NCBI GenBank assembly: GCA_041908165.1
Contig: JAYRFV010000083.1
Location: 1-54,329, forward strand
Length of the DNA stretch: 54,329 bases
Origin: JACQZU01 sp041908165
GTDB lineage: Bacteria; Acidobacteriota; Holophagae; Holophagales; Holophagaceae
Direction of reading: 5' to 3'
The notes below the pieces were generated by a model. The model did not search any database. It was not told the origin of the DNA and saw only the letters and a program-made list of their open reading frames with translations. Shown in pieces: positions 25,711-34,622 of this stretch (positions are counted from its first letter, which is position 1; each line of letters starts with the position of its first letter). The translations under genes were made by a program, and so were the position numbers.

Positions 25711-28296
25711 ATGATCACGGTGCGGATTCCCGTCCTCCTGCTGCTCGCCTCCTGGCTTCCCCTGGGCGCCGAGCGCGTCCAGGCTGCCGACGCGCCCTGG
25801 CGCACGGTGCGCACCGCCCACTACCGGATCCACTATCCCGCCCGCGGCGGCTTCGAGCCCTTCGCCCTGGAGATCGCCTCGAAGATCGAGGGGATCCACG
25901 TCCGGGTGACCGAGTGGGTGGGCTACGAAAGTCCGCGGCCCGTGGAGGTGGTGGTCAAGGATCCGGTGCTGGAGGCGAACGGGATGGCGATGCCGCTGCT
26001 CGACCACCCCTTCGTGGTGCTGTGGCGGACCCCGCCGGAGCCCGACAGCGGCATCGCCCACGTCACCACCTGGGCAGAACTGCTGGTCACCCACGAACTC
26101 ACCCACATCCACCATCTGCTGCGGCCGCAAAGCCGGCCGAACCTGGGCGAACGCCTGCTGGACCTGCCGGTGGGGCCGCTGGCGCGGAAGGTGCCGCGCT
26201 GGGTGAGCGAAGGCTACGCCACCGTCATCGAGGGCCGGATCACCGGCAAGGGCCGTCCGCACAGCGCCACCCGCGCGGGCCTGATCCGCCAGTGGGCCCT
26301 GGAGGGGAAGCTGCCGGAGTACGGCCAGGTCTCCGCCACCACCGGCTTCCGCGGCGGCAGCCTGGCCTACCTGATCGGCAGCGCCTACCTGGAGTGGCTG
26401 GAGTCGCGCGCGCCCCAGGATCCGCGGATCCTGCAGACCTTCTGGAAACAGCTGGTGTCAGCCCGGCGCCGGGGCTTCGAGGCGAGCTTCAAGGCCACCT
26501 TCGGCTTCCCTGCGCGGGACGGCTACGACCGCTGGCGCGCCGAAACCACCCGGGACGCCCTCGAGCTCGAGCGCCGTGCCCGGGCCGAAGGGTGGCTGCA
26601 GGAAGGCGCGATCTTCACCAAGGTGGACGGCGAAGTCGCCGACCTGGCGGTGAGCCCGGACGGCACCCGGCTTCTGGCCCGGGTGGTCACGCCCAGGTTC
26701 AAGGGACTGCAGGTCTGGGACCTGCGGGAGCCCCGCCCCGGCGCGGCGCCCCCCGCGCCGGGGCGCCCGGACCCCGACGGGCTGGTGGATGCGGCGCCCG
26801 CCGTGCCCGACCGCAAGCCGACCTGGACCCTGGGCCGGGTGCTGAACGCGGTCCCCCGCCGCGCCCGCTGGGAAGGCGATGCGGTGCTGTTCGAGCTCCG
26901 CCTTCCGAACGCGGAAGGGGTGCTGGAACCTTCCCTGCACGCCTGGACGCCCGGCCGCCGGGGCACGGCCAGGCGCGGGGAAGGACGCGGCCTGCCCGTG
27001 CCCTCCGGCGTGGTCGAAGAACGCGCTGGCCTGTGGACCATCCTCCAGGAGGGTCGACCCGCGGTCCGCACCCTCGCAGCGGCCTGGAGCCCCGCCCCCA
27101 CGCCGGACGGCAAGGTCCTCTTCTACGCCCAGTTGAGCGCCACCGGCGTGGAGATCCGCCGGATGGAGGGCACCCGGCCGACGGCTGCCGCGAACCTCCC
27201 CATCGATCCCGCGCCCCTGACCCGCGGCACGGTCCTCCCTCCGGGGGATGGGCCCAGCCTCCTGCCCGCCCCGGTCGTTCCGCCCCCTTCCGCACCCTAC
27301 GCACCGTTGTCGGAGCTTCGCACCGGCTCGCGGGCGGGCCTGGGGGTTTCGCCCAGCGGGGTGGCCTACCAGCTCGGCTGGGGTGGTTCGGACCTGCTCG
27401 GCCGCGCCTCCTGGCAGGTCCTGGCCGGCTTCGGCAATGGCGCCGGCCCGCGCGGCGCGGCCGCCGGCGCCGCCTGGCGGGGCTGGCGCTGGGCTCCGGC
27501 CCTCGAGGTCTTCTCCAGCCTGGAACGGCCCTCGCGCCAGGATGGGACCGCCCCGCCCAACCTGGACCGGGAGCGCCGCGGGGCGGAACTTTCCTTCACC
27601 TTCGAGGACCGAGGCCGCTGGCCCTTCCGGTTGCGGCCGCTGGTCGCGACGGAACGGGTCGAGGACCCGGACGGGGGCCGCCCCGGTGGCAGCCGGGCCC
27701 TGGCGGGGATCGAGGCCGGCCTGCGGTGGGCCTGGCGCCCCGGCGAACGCTGGGGCCTCGATGCCCAGGCCGATTCACGGATCCAGCGTGGCCGCAGCCT
27801 CCAGCAGGACTGGAGCCTCCAGCGGGCCGGCCTGCGGCTGCGGCTGCGGCCCCCCGGCGACCTGCCGGCGCTCGCCCTGGAGGCGGAGGCCGGCCGGCTC
27901 GGCGGTGCGCCCACCGCCCTGGACCTATTCCACCTCGGCGGGCTGCCCACCAGCCTGGTTCCCGCCAGCCTGGACGCCAGCCGGATCGTGCAGCCCGCGC
28001 TTCCGGACCACCTCCAGCGCGGCGACCGGATCCGGCGCGCCCGGGCCAGCCTGGGCGGCGCCTTCCGCGGCTACTGGGAGGCGGCGCTCGCCTGGGACCG
28101 GAGCGCCCCCCGCCCTTCCGCCCAGCGGACCGCGGGGCTCGAATTCGCGTTGACCGACCTGGTCGAGGCGGACCTGCTGGCGCCGATCCTGGGCCGCTCG
28201 ACCTTCACGCTCGGCCTGCATCGCCTCCTCGGCGAAGGCCCCGCTGCGCTGAAGGACAGGCTGGTGTTCACCGCCAGCGTGGTGCTGCGTCCCTAG
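25711..28296 (+). CDS. secreted gluzincin-type metallopeptidase with C-terminal beta-rich (barrel-like) domain
   Basis: An 861-residue exported protein with a signal peptide (about 1-25). The zinc site is HELTH (128-132), with the third ligand probably E167 in WVSEGYA, as in peptidase-MA-like gluzincins. Residues from about 300 contain TolB/WD-like strands (VADLAVSPDGTRLLA). From about 535 to the end, alternating hydrophobic and aromatic strands (RAGLGVSPSGVAYQLGW, RWAPALEVFSSLE) and a terminal LVFTASVVLRP suggest an outer-membrane barrel or surface-antigen domain. A protease anchored in or passing the outer membrane is plausible. It is divergent from apbE across the Fur-like site. Substrate unknown. 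Confidence 0.7.
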   Translation: MITVRIPVLLLLASWLPLGAERVQAADAPWRTVRTAHYRIHYPARGGFEPFALEIASKIEGIHVRVTEWVGYESPRPVEVVVKDPVLEANGMAMPLLDHPFVVLWRTPPEPDSGIAHVTTWAELLVTHELTHIHHLLRPQSRPNLGERLLDLPVGPLARKVPRWVSEGYATVIEGRITGKGRPHSATRAGLIRQWALEGKLPEYGQVSATTGFRGGSLAYLIGSAYLEWLESRAPQDPRILQTFWKQLVSARRRGFEASFKATFGFPARDGYDRWRAETTRDALELERRARAEGWLQEGAIFTKVDGEVADLAVSPDGTRLLARVVTPRFKGLQVWDLREPRPGAAPPAPGRPDPDGLVDAAPAVPDRKPTWTLGRVLNAVPRRARWEGDAVLFELRLPNAEGVLEPSLHAWTPGRRGTARRGEGRGLPVPSGVVEERAGLWTILQEGRPAVRTLAAAWSPAPTPDGKVLFYAQLSATGVEIRRMEGTRPTAAANLPIDPAPLTRGTVLPPGDGPSLLPAPVVPPPSAPYAPLSELRTGSRAGLGVSPSGVAYQLGWGGSDLLGRASWQVLAGFGNGAGPRGAAAGAAWRGWRWAPALEVFSSLERPSRQDGTAPPNLDRERRGAELSFTFEDRGRWPFRLRPLVATERVEDPDGGRPGGSRALAGIEAGLRWAWRPGERWGLDAQADSRIQRGRSLQQDWSLQRAGLRLRLRPPGDLPALALEAEAGRLGGAPTALDLFHLGGLPTSLVPASLDASRIVQPALPDHLQRGDRIRRARASLGGAFRGYWEAALAWDRSAPRPSAQRTAGLEFALTDLVEADLLAPILGRSTFTLGLHRLLGEGPAALKDRLVFTASVVLRP

Positions 28297-28330
28297 GCAG
28301 GCAGTAGACTGGCTGAAACCGGCACCCCCC

Positions 28331-28621
28331 ATGCCTCCCGACCTGGTTCTCGCCATCCTCCGGGCCCACTTCCCGGAGCTGCAGGCGCTTGGGGTTCGCA
28401 CCCTGGCCCTGTTCGGCTCCACCGCCCGCGGCGAGGCCGGTCCGGACAGCGACATCGACCTGCTGGTGGAATTCGAGCCGCCCCTCGGCTTCGACCGCTA
28501 CATGGACGCCAAGTTCCGGCTCGAGGCCCTGCTCGGCCGGCCGGTGGACCTGGTGACCAGCGCCGGACTGAAGGCCGAGCTGCGCCCCACCGTCGAGCGG
28601 GAGTGCCTGCGTGTCCCGTGA
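28331..28621 (+). CDS. mntA: MntA-type nucleotidyltransferase antitoxin
   Basis: A 96-residue minimal nucleotidyltransferase. It has the GS-x-x-RG-E...DSDIDLLV signature (LFGSTARGEAGPDSDIDLLV in two halves), with the two metal-binding aspartates of D-I-D. In characterised pairs the enzyme AMPylates a tyrosine in HepT and so neutralises it. The gene overlaps the HEPN-toxin gene by 11 bases, and the antitoxin comes first, the usual order. Its own toxin pairing is inferred from this arrangement. Confidence 0.85.
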   Translation: MPPDLVLAILRAHFPELQALGVRTLALFGSTARGEAGPDSDIDLLVEFEPPLGFDRYMDAKFRLEALLGRPVDLVTSAGLKAELRPTVERECLRVP

Positions 28622-28949
28622 CCTCGGCCTCTACCTCCGCGACATCCTGGCCTCCGGGGCGAAGATCCGTTCGATCACCGAGAGCCACTTCTACGAGGAG
28701 TTCACCGAGGAGTGGATGGCGCGGGACGCGGTGGCGCGGAACTTCGAGCTGATCGGCGAGGCGGTGCGGCGGCTCCCCCGCGAGCTGCTCGCCCAGGCCC
28801 CGGAGGTGGAGTGGGAGAAGTTCCTCGCGCTCCGGAAGATCCTCCTCCATGCCTACTTCCAGCTCGACGACGCGATCCTCTGGGATGCGGCGGTGACCAA
28901 GCTCCCCGGCCTGGTCGCCGCGGCGGAGCGGCTGCTGGGCGGAGGCTGA
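28611..28949 (+). CDS. hepT: HepT-type HEPN ribonuclease toxin (DUF86)
   Basis: A 112-residue all-helical protein with the HEPN catalytic motif R-x4-H at R75 and H80 (RKILLH), followed by Y82 in HAY, the tyrosine that MntA modifies in known pairs. RNFELIGEAVRRLP upstream is also typical of DUF86. HEPN toxins cut RNA, often tRNA, when unmodified. It starts inside the end of mntA and ends one base before the metallophosphoesterase gene. Both active-site residues are present, so the toxin is likely functional. Confidence 0.85.
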   Translation: MSRDLGLYLRDILASGAKIRSITESHFYEEFTEEWMARDAVARNFELIGEAVRRLPRELLAQAPEVEWEKFLALRKILLHAYFQLDDAILWDAAVTKLPGLVAAAERLLGGG

Positions 28950-28950
28950 G

Positions 28951-30126
28951 GTGACGCTCTTCGCGACGCTGTTCCTGCTGTTCTTCGCCCTGCAGTGGTT
29001 GCACGGGCGGTTCCTCCGCCACCTCCTCCCGGAACGCGCGCACCGCTTCATCCCGTGGGTGCTGGGGCTGATCCACCTCCCGCTGGCGGTCTACATGGGG
29101 CTGCGCTTCGCCGGCCACGCCGACCACGGCCTCGGTCCGTGGCTGCGTCCGCTGGCGCGCGGCGCCTTCTACTTCCAGGCCCTCACCGTGCTGAACCTGG
29201 TCGGAGGCTCCCTGTCCGAAGCCCTGTACCGGCTCTCCCACCGCCGGCGCCGGGAGGCGGGCCTGGAGGCCCCGAGCCGGCGCGCCTTCCTGCAGGGTGC
29301 GGCCAGCGCCGGCATGGGCGCCGTGGCGGTGGGCGGCGGCTTCGGCTGGGCGCAGGCCTATGGGGAGCCGGTGGTTTCCCGGCACGAGTTGTACTTTCCG
29401 GATCTCTCACCGGGCCTGGACGGGCTGCGGATCCTGCAGCTGTCCGACCCCCACGCCGGCCCGCTCGCCGGGGCGGCGACCCTGCGCCGGTGGCGCGAGG
29501 CCGCCGAGCGCGAGCGCCCCGAGCTGCTGCTGCTCAGCGGCGACGTGGTGGACTCCCTGCCCGAGGAGGTGGGCCCCTTCGCCGACGCCTTCGCCGGGTT
29601 CCCCGCCCCCCTGGGACGCTTCGCCGTGCTGGGCAACCACGACTACTTCAGCGATCCGGGGCCGATCTGGTCGGCGCTGGCCGGTGCCGGCTGGCGCTGC
29701 CTGGAGAACGCCCACGCCGTCGTCGAACGCCGCGGCGCGACCCTCGCGGTCGTCGGGATCCAGGATCCGCAGGCCCTGGACGGACGCTGGCGCGGCCTCC
29801 GCTTCGGCCCCGGGCCGCGCCCGGACCTGGCGGTGAAGGGCCTTCCCGAGGGCGGATTCCGGCTCGGCCTGGTGCACCGTCCGTCCATGTGGCGGCTGGC
29901 CCGGCGGGTGGGCTGCCACCTGACCTTGGCCGGCCACACCCACGGCGGCCAGGTGAACCTGATCCCCGGCGTGAACTTCGCGCGGATGCTCGGGCCCTAC
30001 ACCGAGGGCCTGTTCGAAGAGGGCGGGCAGCGGCTGTACGTCAGCCGCGGACTGGGCGTGGTGGGCGTTCCGATGCGGGTGGCGGCCTCGCCGGAGCTGG
30101 TGGTGGTCACCCTCCGGCGCGGCTGA
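28951..30126 (+). CDS. membrane-anchored metallophosphoesterase
   Basis: A 391-residue protein with about three N-terminal membrane helices (residues 1-95), then a twin-arginine-like element SRRAFL (109-114) followed by a hydrophobic stretch, and a calcineurin-like phosphoesterase domain. The metal-binding motifs are complete: SDPH (D166 and H168), SGDVVD, GNHDY and GHTHGG. The arrangement matches YkuE/YaeI-type enzymes, some of which hydrolyse UDP-2,3-diacylglucosamine or other phospho-lipids. GTG start, one base after the hepT stop. The catalytic domain would probably face the periplasm. Substrate unknown. Confidence 0.85.
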   Translation: MTLFATLFLLFFALQWLHGRFLRHLLPERAHRFIPWVLGLIHLPLAVYMGLRFAGHADHGLGPWLRPLARGAFYFQALTVLNLVGGSLSEALYRLSHRRRREAGLEAPSRRAFLQGAASAGMGAVAVGGGFGWAQAYGEPVVSRHELYFPDLSPGLDGLRILQLSDPHAGPLAGAATLRRWREAAERERPELLLLSGDVVDSLPEEVGPFADAFAGFPAPLGRFAVLGNHDYFSDPGPIWSALAGAGWRCLENAHAVVERRGATLAVVGIQDPQALDGRWRGLRFGPGPRPDLAVKGLPEGGFRLGLVHRPSMWRLARRVGCHLTLAGHTHGGQVNLIPGVNFARMLGPYTEGLFEEGGQRLYVSRGLGVVGVPMRVAASPELVVVTLRRG

Positions 30127-31689
30127 TCAGGGTGCAGCGCCCGGCTTGAAGCGCGGCCGGCCCGGCGCGGTGGCGAGCGCCTGCCCCAGGTTGAGGGCGA
30201 ACTGCGCCTGCTGCACCATGCCGCGCAGGTCCCAGGCCGGATCGAAGCGGTCGCTGGGCTGGTGGTAGCGGGCCCCGTACGCCTGCGCCTTGGCGGCCGC
30301 GCCGTCGTCCTTGCTCCAGGTCAGGCCGGAGCCGATGGTGAAGGCAGGCACGCCCGCCTTCGCGAAGGGGAAGTGGTCCGAGCGGAAGTAGGCCCCGCTC
30401 GGATCGGGCACGGCCGGGGCCACGTCCAGCCCCATGCGCCGCGCGACCCGGGTGCCCGCTTCCAGGAGCGTGGTGCGTTCCGCCCCCGGCAGCGCGATGT
30501 CGCGGGTTGGGCCGACGAAGTTCAGCACGTCGAGGTTGATCACCGCCACGGTCCGGTCCAGCGGCCACAGCGGCTGCCGGACATAGCCCTCGGAGCCGAG
30601 CAGCCCCTGTTCCTCCGCGCAGGGGAACAGGAACATCTGGGTCCGCGGAAGCGGCTTGCGCACCGCCGCCCGGGCCATGGCCAGCAGCGCGGCACAGCCG
30701 GAGCCGTTGTCGAGGGAGCCGTTGTAGGTTCGGACCGGAGGCCCCTCCTCCCTGCCGAAGTGGTCCCAGTGGGCGCTGTAGACCACCGCCTCGGCGCGCC
30801 GGAGCGGATCGGTGCCCGGGACGATGGCGGCCACGTTGAACTGGTCCAGCGTCCGCACCTGCGAGCGCAGCACCGCCTCGAAGCGCAGGCCGAGGAGGAC
30901 CGGCTTGAACCCGCGCCGCCCGGCCGCGGCGCGCAGCGCGTCCAGGCTGTGCCCGGCGGCGGCGACCAGGGTCCGGGCGAAGGGTTCGGACAGCCAGCCC
31001 TGGACGGGATTTCCATCCCCGTCCGGGGCCTGCTGGAAACGTTCCCCGGCCCAGGAGTTGCGGACCACGCTCCAGCCGTAGGAGGCGCCCTCGTCGGAGT
31101 GGATCACCAGCACGCCCGCGGCACCGAGCCTCCTGGCCTGCTGGAACTTGTAGATCCAGCGCCCGTAATAGGTCAGCGAAGGGCCATCGAAGCGGCCCGG
31201 CTCCTCCGGCGTGGGTCGCGGCTCGTTGACCAGCACCAGCAGCAGCTTGCCTTTCACGTCCACGCCCTGGAAGTCGTCCCAGCCCTCGCCAGGGGCCTGG
31301 ATCCCGTAGCCGGCGAACAGGACCGGGGCCTTGAGGACCGTTTCGGTCCTCGGCTGGCCGCTGAGGACCACCGCGTCCGCGTCCAGATCGGGCACCAGCT
31401 CCGATTCGCCCGCCCAGAAGCCCAGCCGGGTCCGCTCCTTGACCGTGCGGATGCCGAGCAGCGGGACCTTCTGCAGGTAGCCGGCTCCGGGCACGGGCTT
31501 CAGGCCGCAGCCCTGCAGCTGCGATTCGAGGTACTTCACGGTCAGTTCGCCGCCGCGCTGGCCGGTGCCGCGGCCCTCCAGGAGGTCGTCCGACAGGAAG
31601 GCCAGGTGGGCGCGCAGGAGGGGTTCCTCGACCGGCGGCGCCTGCGCGCAGAGTAAGGCCGTGCCAAGCAGAAGGGCGGATATCCGCAT
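30127..31689 (-). CDS. exported M28-family aminopeptidase with PA domain
   Basis: A 520-residue exported protein with a signal peptide at residues 1-16 or so (MRISALLLGTALLCAQ). A PA-like insert (VLFAGYGIQAPGEGWDD, then VKGKLLLVLVNEP) precedes the zinc peptidase core. The M28 ligands are present: AHWDH, NGSLDNGSG, CAEEQGLLGS, a D in INLDVLN and a histidine in YHQPSD. It should remove N-terminal residues from peptides in the periplasm or outside the cell. Its stop meets that of the metallophosphoesterase in TGATCA. Together with the S9 and S41 peptidases in the window it suggests peptide scavenging, which is an inference. Confidence 0.9.
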   Translation of the reverse strand: MRISALLLGTALLCAQAPPVEEPLLRAHLAFLSDDLLEGRGTGQRGGELTVKYLESQLQGCGLKPVPGAGYLQKVPLLGIRTVKERTRLGFWAGESELVPDLDADAVVLSGQPRTETVLKAPVLFAGYGIQAPGEGWDDFQGVDVKGKLLLVLVNEPRPTPEEPGRFDGPSLTYYGRWIYKFQQARRLGAAGVLVIHSDEGASYGWSVVRNSWAGERFQQAPDGDGNPVQGWLSEPFARTLVAAAGHSLDALRAAAGRRGFKPVLLGLRFEAVLRSQVRTLDQFNVAAIVPGTDPLRRAEAVVYSAHWDHFGREEGPPVRTYNGSLDNGSGCAALLAMARAAVRKPLPRTQMFLFPCAEEQGLLGSEGYVRQPLWPLDRTVAVINLDVLNFVGPTRDIALPGAERTTLLEAGTRVARRMGLDVAPAVPDPSGAYFRSDHFPFAKAGVPAFTIGSGLTWSKDDGAAAKAQAYGARYHQPSDRFDPAWDLRGMVQQAQFALNLGQALATAPGRPRFKPGAAP

Positions 31690-31768
31690 GCCAACCTCTT
31701 GCCCAGAGGATACACCGAGGTCATCTGGACAGGGCCGGGCTGGGCCCCCTGCCGGTACCGGGAACGCG

Positions 31769-33025
31769 CTACCGGTGCTGGAAGGCGAAAGCCTGGAAGC
31801 CCTCGCCCTCCCACGTCAGCGGGTCGGGCTGGAACCGGCTGCCGCCGAACCGGCCCTCCCAGAGGCCGGCGGGCTGGAGGTCCGGCGGGCCGGCGAGGAG
31901 CGCCTCGCGGTGGGCTTCCCCCTCTTCGGGCAGCCAGCTGCACACGGAATACAGGAGCAGTCCGCCGGGCGCCAGCCGGCGCCGGGCGGCCTGCAGCAGC
32001 CGCGCCTGCTGAGCCAGGAGCGGGCGGAGGTCGATGCGGTCGCCAATCCAGCCCAGCTCCGGATGCTTGCCCAGGGTGCCGGAGCCGGTGCAGGGAGCGT
32101 CCAGGAGGATCAGGTCGAAGGGCTGCCCTTCGGCCTCCAGCCAGGCCACCGCGTCGGCCTGGACCAGGTCGGCCGGCAGGCGCCAGAGGGCGAGGTTGTC
32201 GCGGAGCCGTCGGAGCCGGCGAGGTTCCCGTTCCAGGGCGGTCACCTGCGCCTCCGGGTACTTCCGCACCAGGGCCGCGGTCTTGCCGCCGGGCGCGGCG
32301 CAGGCGTCGAGGATCCGGGCCGGCCGTCCCTCCCAGCGGAAATCCATGAGCGCCTGGGAACTCCGGTCCTGGACGAGGCCCTCGCCCCGGGCCAGCCATT
32401 CGTGGGGAAAGGGCGCGCCGGCTGCGAGCCGCCAGCAACCGCGCAGGTCCGGGTCGGGTTCCATCCCTTCCGGCAGTTCGCCACGCAGCTGTCGGAAGGC
32501 CGGCCGCGGCGGCACCTGCAGCCGGGCCCACAGGGCCTCGCGCCGGTCCGGCGCAGGTCCTGCAGCGGCCGTCAGCACGCGCTCCGTGAAGGGTGTGCGG
32601 TCCAGATGGGCCGGCAGCGCCGCCAGTTCCCGCGCCAGCCCTGACCGGTCGGCGGCGGCCCTCCGCAGCAGCGCGTTCAGCAGCCCCCGGTGCGGCGGGA
32701 ATCCCAGCGTCCGGTCGGCCGCCAGCTCCACCGCCTCGTGGACCGCCGCGTGGGCGGCCACGCCGTCGAGCCAGGCCAGCTGGACCAGACCCAGGGCCAG
32801 GCAGACCCGGCTGCCCAGCGGCAAGCCCCGGCCGGGGTCCTTCAGCTGCGGCAGGGCCCAGGCCTGGAGCCTGCCCCAGTGCCGCAAGGCAGGCCCGAGC
32901 ATGGCCTGGGCCAGGCCTGCGTCCTCTCCGGAAAGGCCCGCATCCCAGTCCTCGGGCACCCGGCGGCCCCTCCCGAAGACGCCGTGGAGCGCCTGTGCCG
33001 CGGCCCTTCGCGCGCTGGTTGCCAT
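31769..33025 (-). CDS. rsmB: RsmB-like 16S rRNA (cytosine-C5) methyltransferase
   Basis: A 418-residue protein with an N-terminal NusB-like RNA-binding helical domain (RRAAAQALHGVFGRG, VHEAVELA, FPPHRGLLNALLRR) and a C-terminal SAM-dependent methyltransferase. Motif I is DACAAPGGKTAAL; the two cysteines lie in DAPCTGSG and YSVCSWLPEE, the latter replacing the usual TCS. RsmB methylates C967 of 16S rRNA in E. coli. The NusB-plus-methyltransferase layout supports RsmB over RsmF. No def or fmt gene is adjacent. Divergent from hslO across 41 bases. Confidence 0.9.
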   Translation of the reverse strand: MATSARRAAAQALHGVFGRGRRVPEDWDAGLSGEDAGLAQAMLGPALRHWGRLQAWALPQLKDPGRGLPLGSRVCLALGLVQLAWLDGVAAHAAVHEAVELAADRTLGFPPHRGLLNALLRRAAADRSGLARELAALPAHLDRTPFTERVLTAAAGPAPDRREALWARLQVPPRPAFRQLRGELPEGMEPDPDLRGCWRLAAGAPFPHEWLARGEGLVQDRSSQALMDFRWEGRPARILDACAAPGGKTAALVRKYPEAQVTALEREPRRLRRLRDNLALWRLPADLVQADAVAWLEAEGQPFDLILLDAPCTGSGTLGKHPELGWIGDRIDLRPLLAQQARLLQAARRRLAPGGLLLYSVCSWLPEEGEAHREALLAGPPDLQPAGLWEGRFGGSRFQPDPLTWEGEGFQAFAFQHR

Positions 33026-33066
33026 ACCTGAAAGCCTCGCACAATCGGGACCGTTACACTGGTGCC

Positions 33067-33906
33067 ATGAACGATTGGCCCCTGGCCCGGGTGACCCGGG
33101 CCCTCACCTCGGACCAGCGGATCCGGATGGCTGCACTGGATGCCAGCACCCTCTGGGACGGCGTCCGTCGCGGCCACCCGCAATTGGACGCGGACGCCTG
33201 CGCCTGCCTCACCGAGCTGCTGTCGGCCACCGCCCTGCTCAACAGCCGGGCGCTGTTCCTCGAACGCCTGCAGCTGTTCGTGAAAGGCTCGGGCCGGGCC
33301 CGGGCGGTGGTCTCCGACTGCTGGCCCGATGGCACCCTGCGCGGCGTCCTCGACCTGGCGGAACCCCGGCCGGGGCCCTGGGTCGCGGGCCCGGGGACCC
33401 TGGCGGTGATGCGCTCCAGCGCCAGCGGCCAGCCCTGGACCGGGACCCTGCCGCTGGTGGAGGGCGGCATCCAGGCCCAGGTCGAGGCCTACCTGCTGCA
33501 GTCCGAGCAGGTGCAGGCCTCGTTGACGCTGTGGTGCGACCCCTCCACCGGCCACGCCGGCGGGCTGCTGGTGGAGCCGCTGCCGGACTGCCCGCCGGCC
33601 CGTCTGGCGCAGCTGGTGCAGGCGATCGAGGGCGTGGAGGTGCTGCAGGACCACGAGCGGGTGCCCGACTTCCTCACCGAGTGGGTCAATGGCGGCCCCG
33701 GCGCTGAGGTGCTGGGCTCCGTCGACCTGTCCTACCGCTGCCGCTGCACCCGTGGGAGCCTGCTCGGCATCCTCGCCGGGTTCCCCCAGGACCAGCTCCG
33801 CGAGATCTTCGTCGACGAGGTCCCCGTGGAGGTCCGCTGCGACTACTGCGGCAGGCCCTACCTCCTGGCCCGGCACGAGGTCGTGCCGCGGGAGGAGGCC
33901 GGTTGA
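33067..33906 (+). CDS. hslO: Hsp33 redox-regulated chaperonin
   Basis: Cytosolic holdase that is activated by oxidative unfolding when its zinc-binding cysteines form disulfides. The 279-residue protein has the C-x-C (C225, C227) and C-x2-C (C258, C261) zinc motif, in the segments YRCRCT and RCDYCG, at the C-terminus. The core includes GSGRARAVVSD and the EAYLLQSEQV region. The ATG at 33067 is 41 bases from the divergent rsmB gene. The stop overlaps the TTG start of the acyltransferase gene as TTGA. Confidence 0.95.
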   Translation: MNDWPLARVTRALTSDQRIRMAALDASTLWDGVRRGHPQLDADACACLTELLSATALLNSRALFLERLQLFVKGSGRARAVVSDCWPDGTLRGVLDLAEPRPGPWVAGPGTLAVMRSSASGQPWTGTLPLVEGGIQAQVEAYLLQSEQVQASLTLWCDPSTGHAGGLLVEPLPDCPPARLAQLVQAIEGVEVLQDHERVPDFLTEWVNGGPGAEVLGSVDLSYRCRCTRGSLLGILAGFPQDQLREIFVDEVPVEVRCDYCGRPYLLARHEVVPREEAG

Positions 33907-34622
33907 GCCCCCGCACCGAGATCGCCGAGCGCGGCCGCCCGCTGGGGTCGCCGCTGTCGGTGTGGTTCCACTTCCGCCTGGTCCCCCTGCTCGGCGCCCA
34001 CCTGGTGAAGCTGCTTGCCTACACCCTCCGGGTCCGGGTCGAGGGCAAGGAGGCGGTGGACGACCTGGTCGCCGCGGACCGGCGCATCATCCTCAGCTTC
34101 TGGCACCGCCGCCTGCTGATGATGCCGCTGTCCTACCCCTGGGTCCGCGCCGCGGCGGACGGCAGCCCGCGCGGCGTGGCGATCCTCTCCAGCGACAGCA
34201 AGGACGGCGAGCGCAGCGCCGCCACCTGGCGCCACTTCGGCATCCACGCCGTCCGCGGCACCGCCAGCGAGGACGGCGCCAAGGCCCTGGTGCGGATGAT
34301 CCGGGCGGTGAAGGAGGGCTGGGATTTCGGCATCACCCCGGACGGCCCGCGCGGCCCCCGGCAGGTGCTCAAGCCCGGCGTGGTGGCGCTGGCCCGGCGC
34401 ACCGGCGCCTGGATCGTGCCGGTCACCGTCGCCTACAGCGCCCGCTTCGAGCTGAGGACCTGGGATGCCCTGCCCCTTCCGCTGCCCTTCGCCACCGCCA
34501 CGGTCCGCTACGGCGAGCCGATCGTGGTCGACCCCCGCGCCGACGAGGCCGAGGTCGGGCAGCGGCTGGAGGCGGCCATGAACGGCCTGGAAGCCTGGGC
34601 GGAGGGGTGCGTCGATGGCTGA
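33903..34622 (+). CDS. DUF374 lysophospholipid acyltransferase-like protein
   Basis: A 239-residue protein of the DUF374 subgroup of the PlsC-like acyltransferase fold. It has a membrane-proximal N-terminal helix, the catalytic-type histidine segment SFWHRRLLMMP, SSDSKDGE and the ITPDGPRGPR motif, where other acyltransferases have the H-x4-D pair and EG-T-S. It is expected to act on lipid A precursors or lysophospholipids at the inner membrane. The only suitable start is the TTG at 33903, overlapping the hslO stop. Its 3' end overlaps queC by 8 bases. Confidence 0.8.
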   Translation: MSPRTEIAERGRPLGSPLSVWFHFRLVPLLGAHLVKLLAYTLRVRVEGKEAVDDLVAADRRIILSFWHRRLLMMPLSYPWVRAAADGSPRGVAILSSDSKDGERSAATWRHFGIHAVRGTASEDGAKALVRMIRAVKEGWDFGITPDGPRGPRQVLKPGVVALARRTGAWIVPVTVAYSARFELRTWDALPLPLPFATATVRYGEPIVVDPRADEAEVGQRLEAAMNGLEAWAEGCVDG

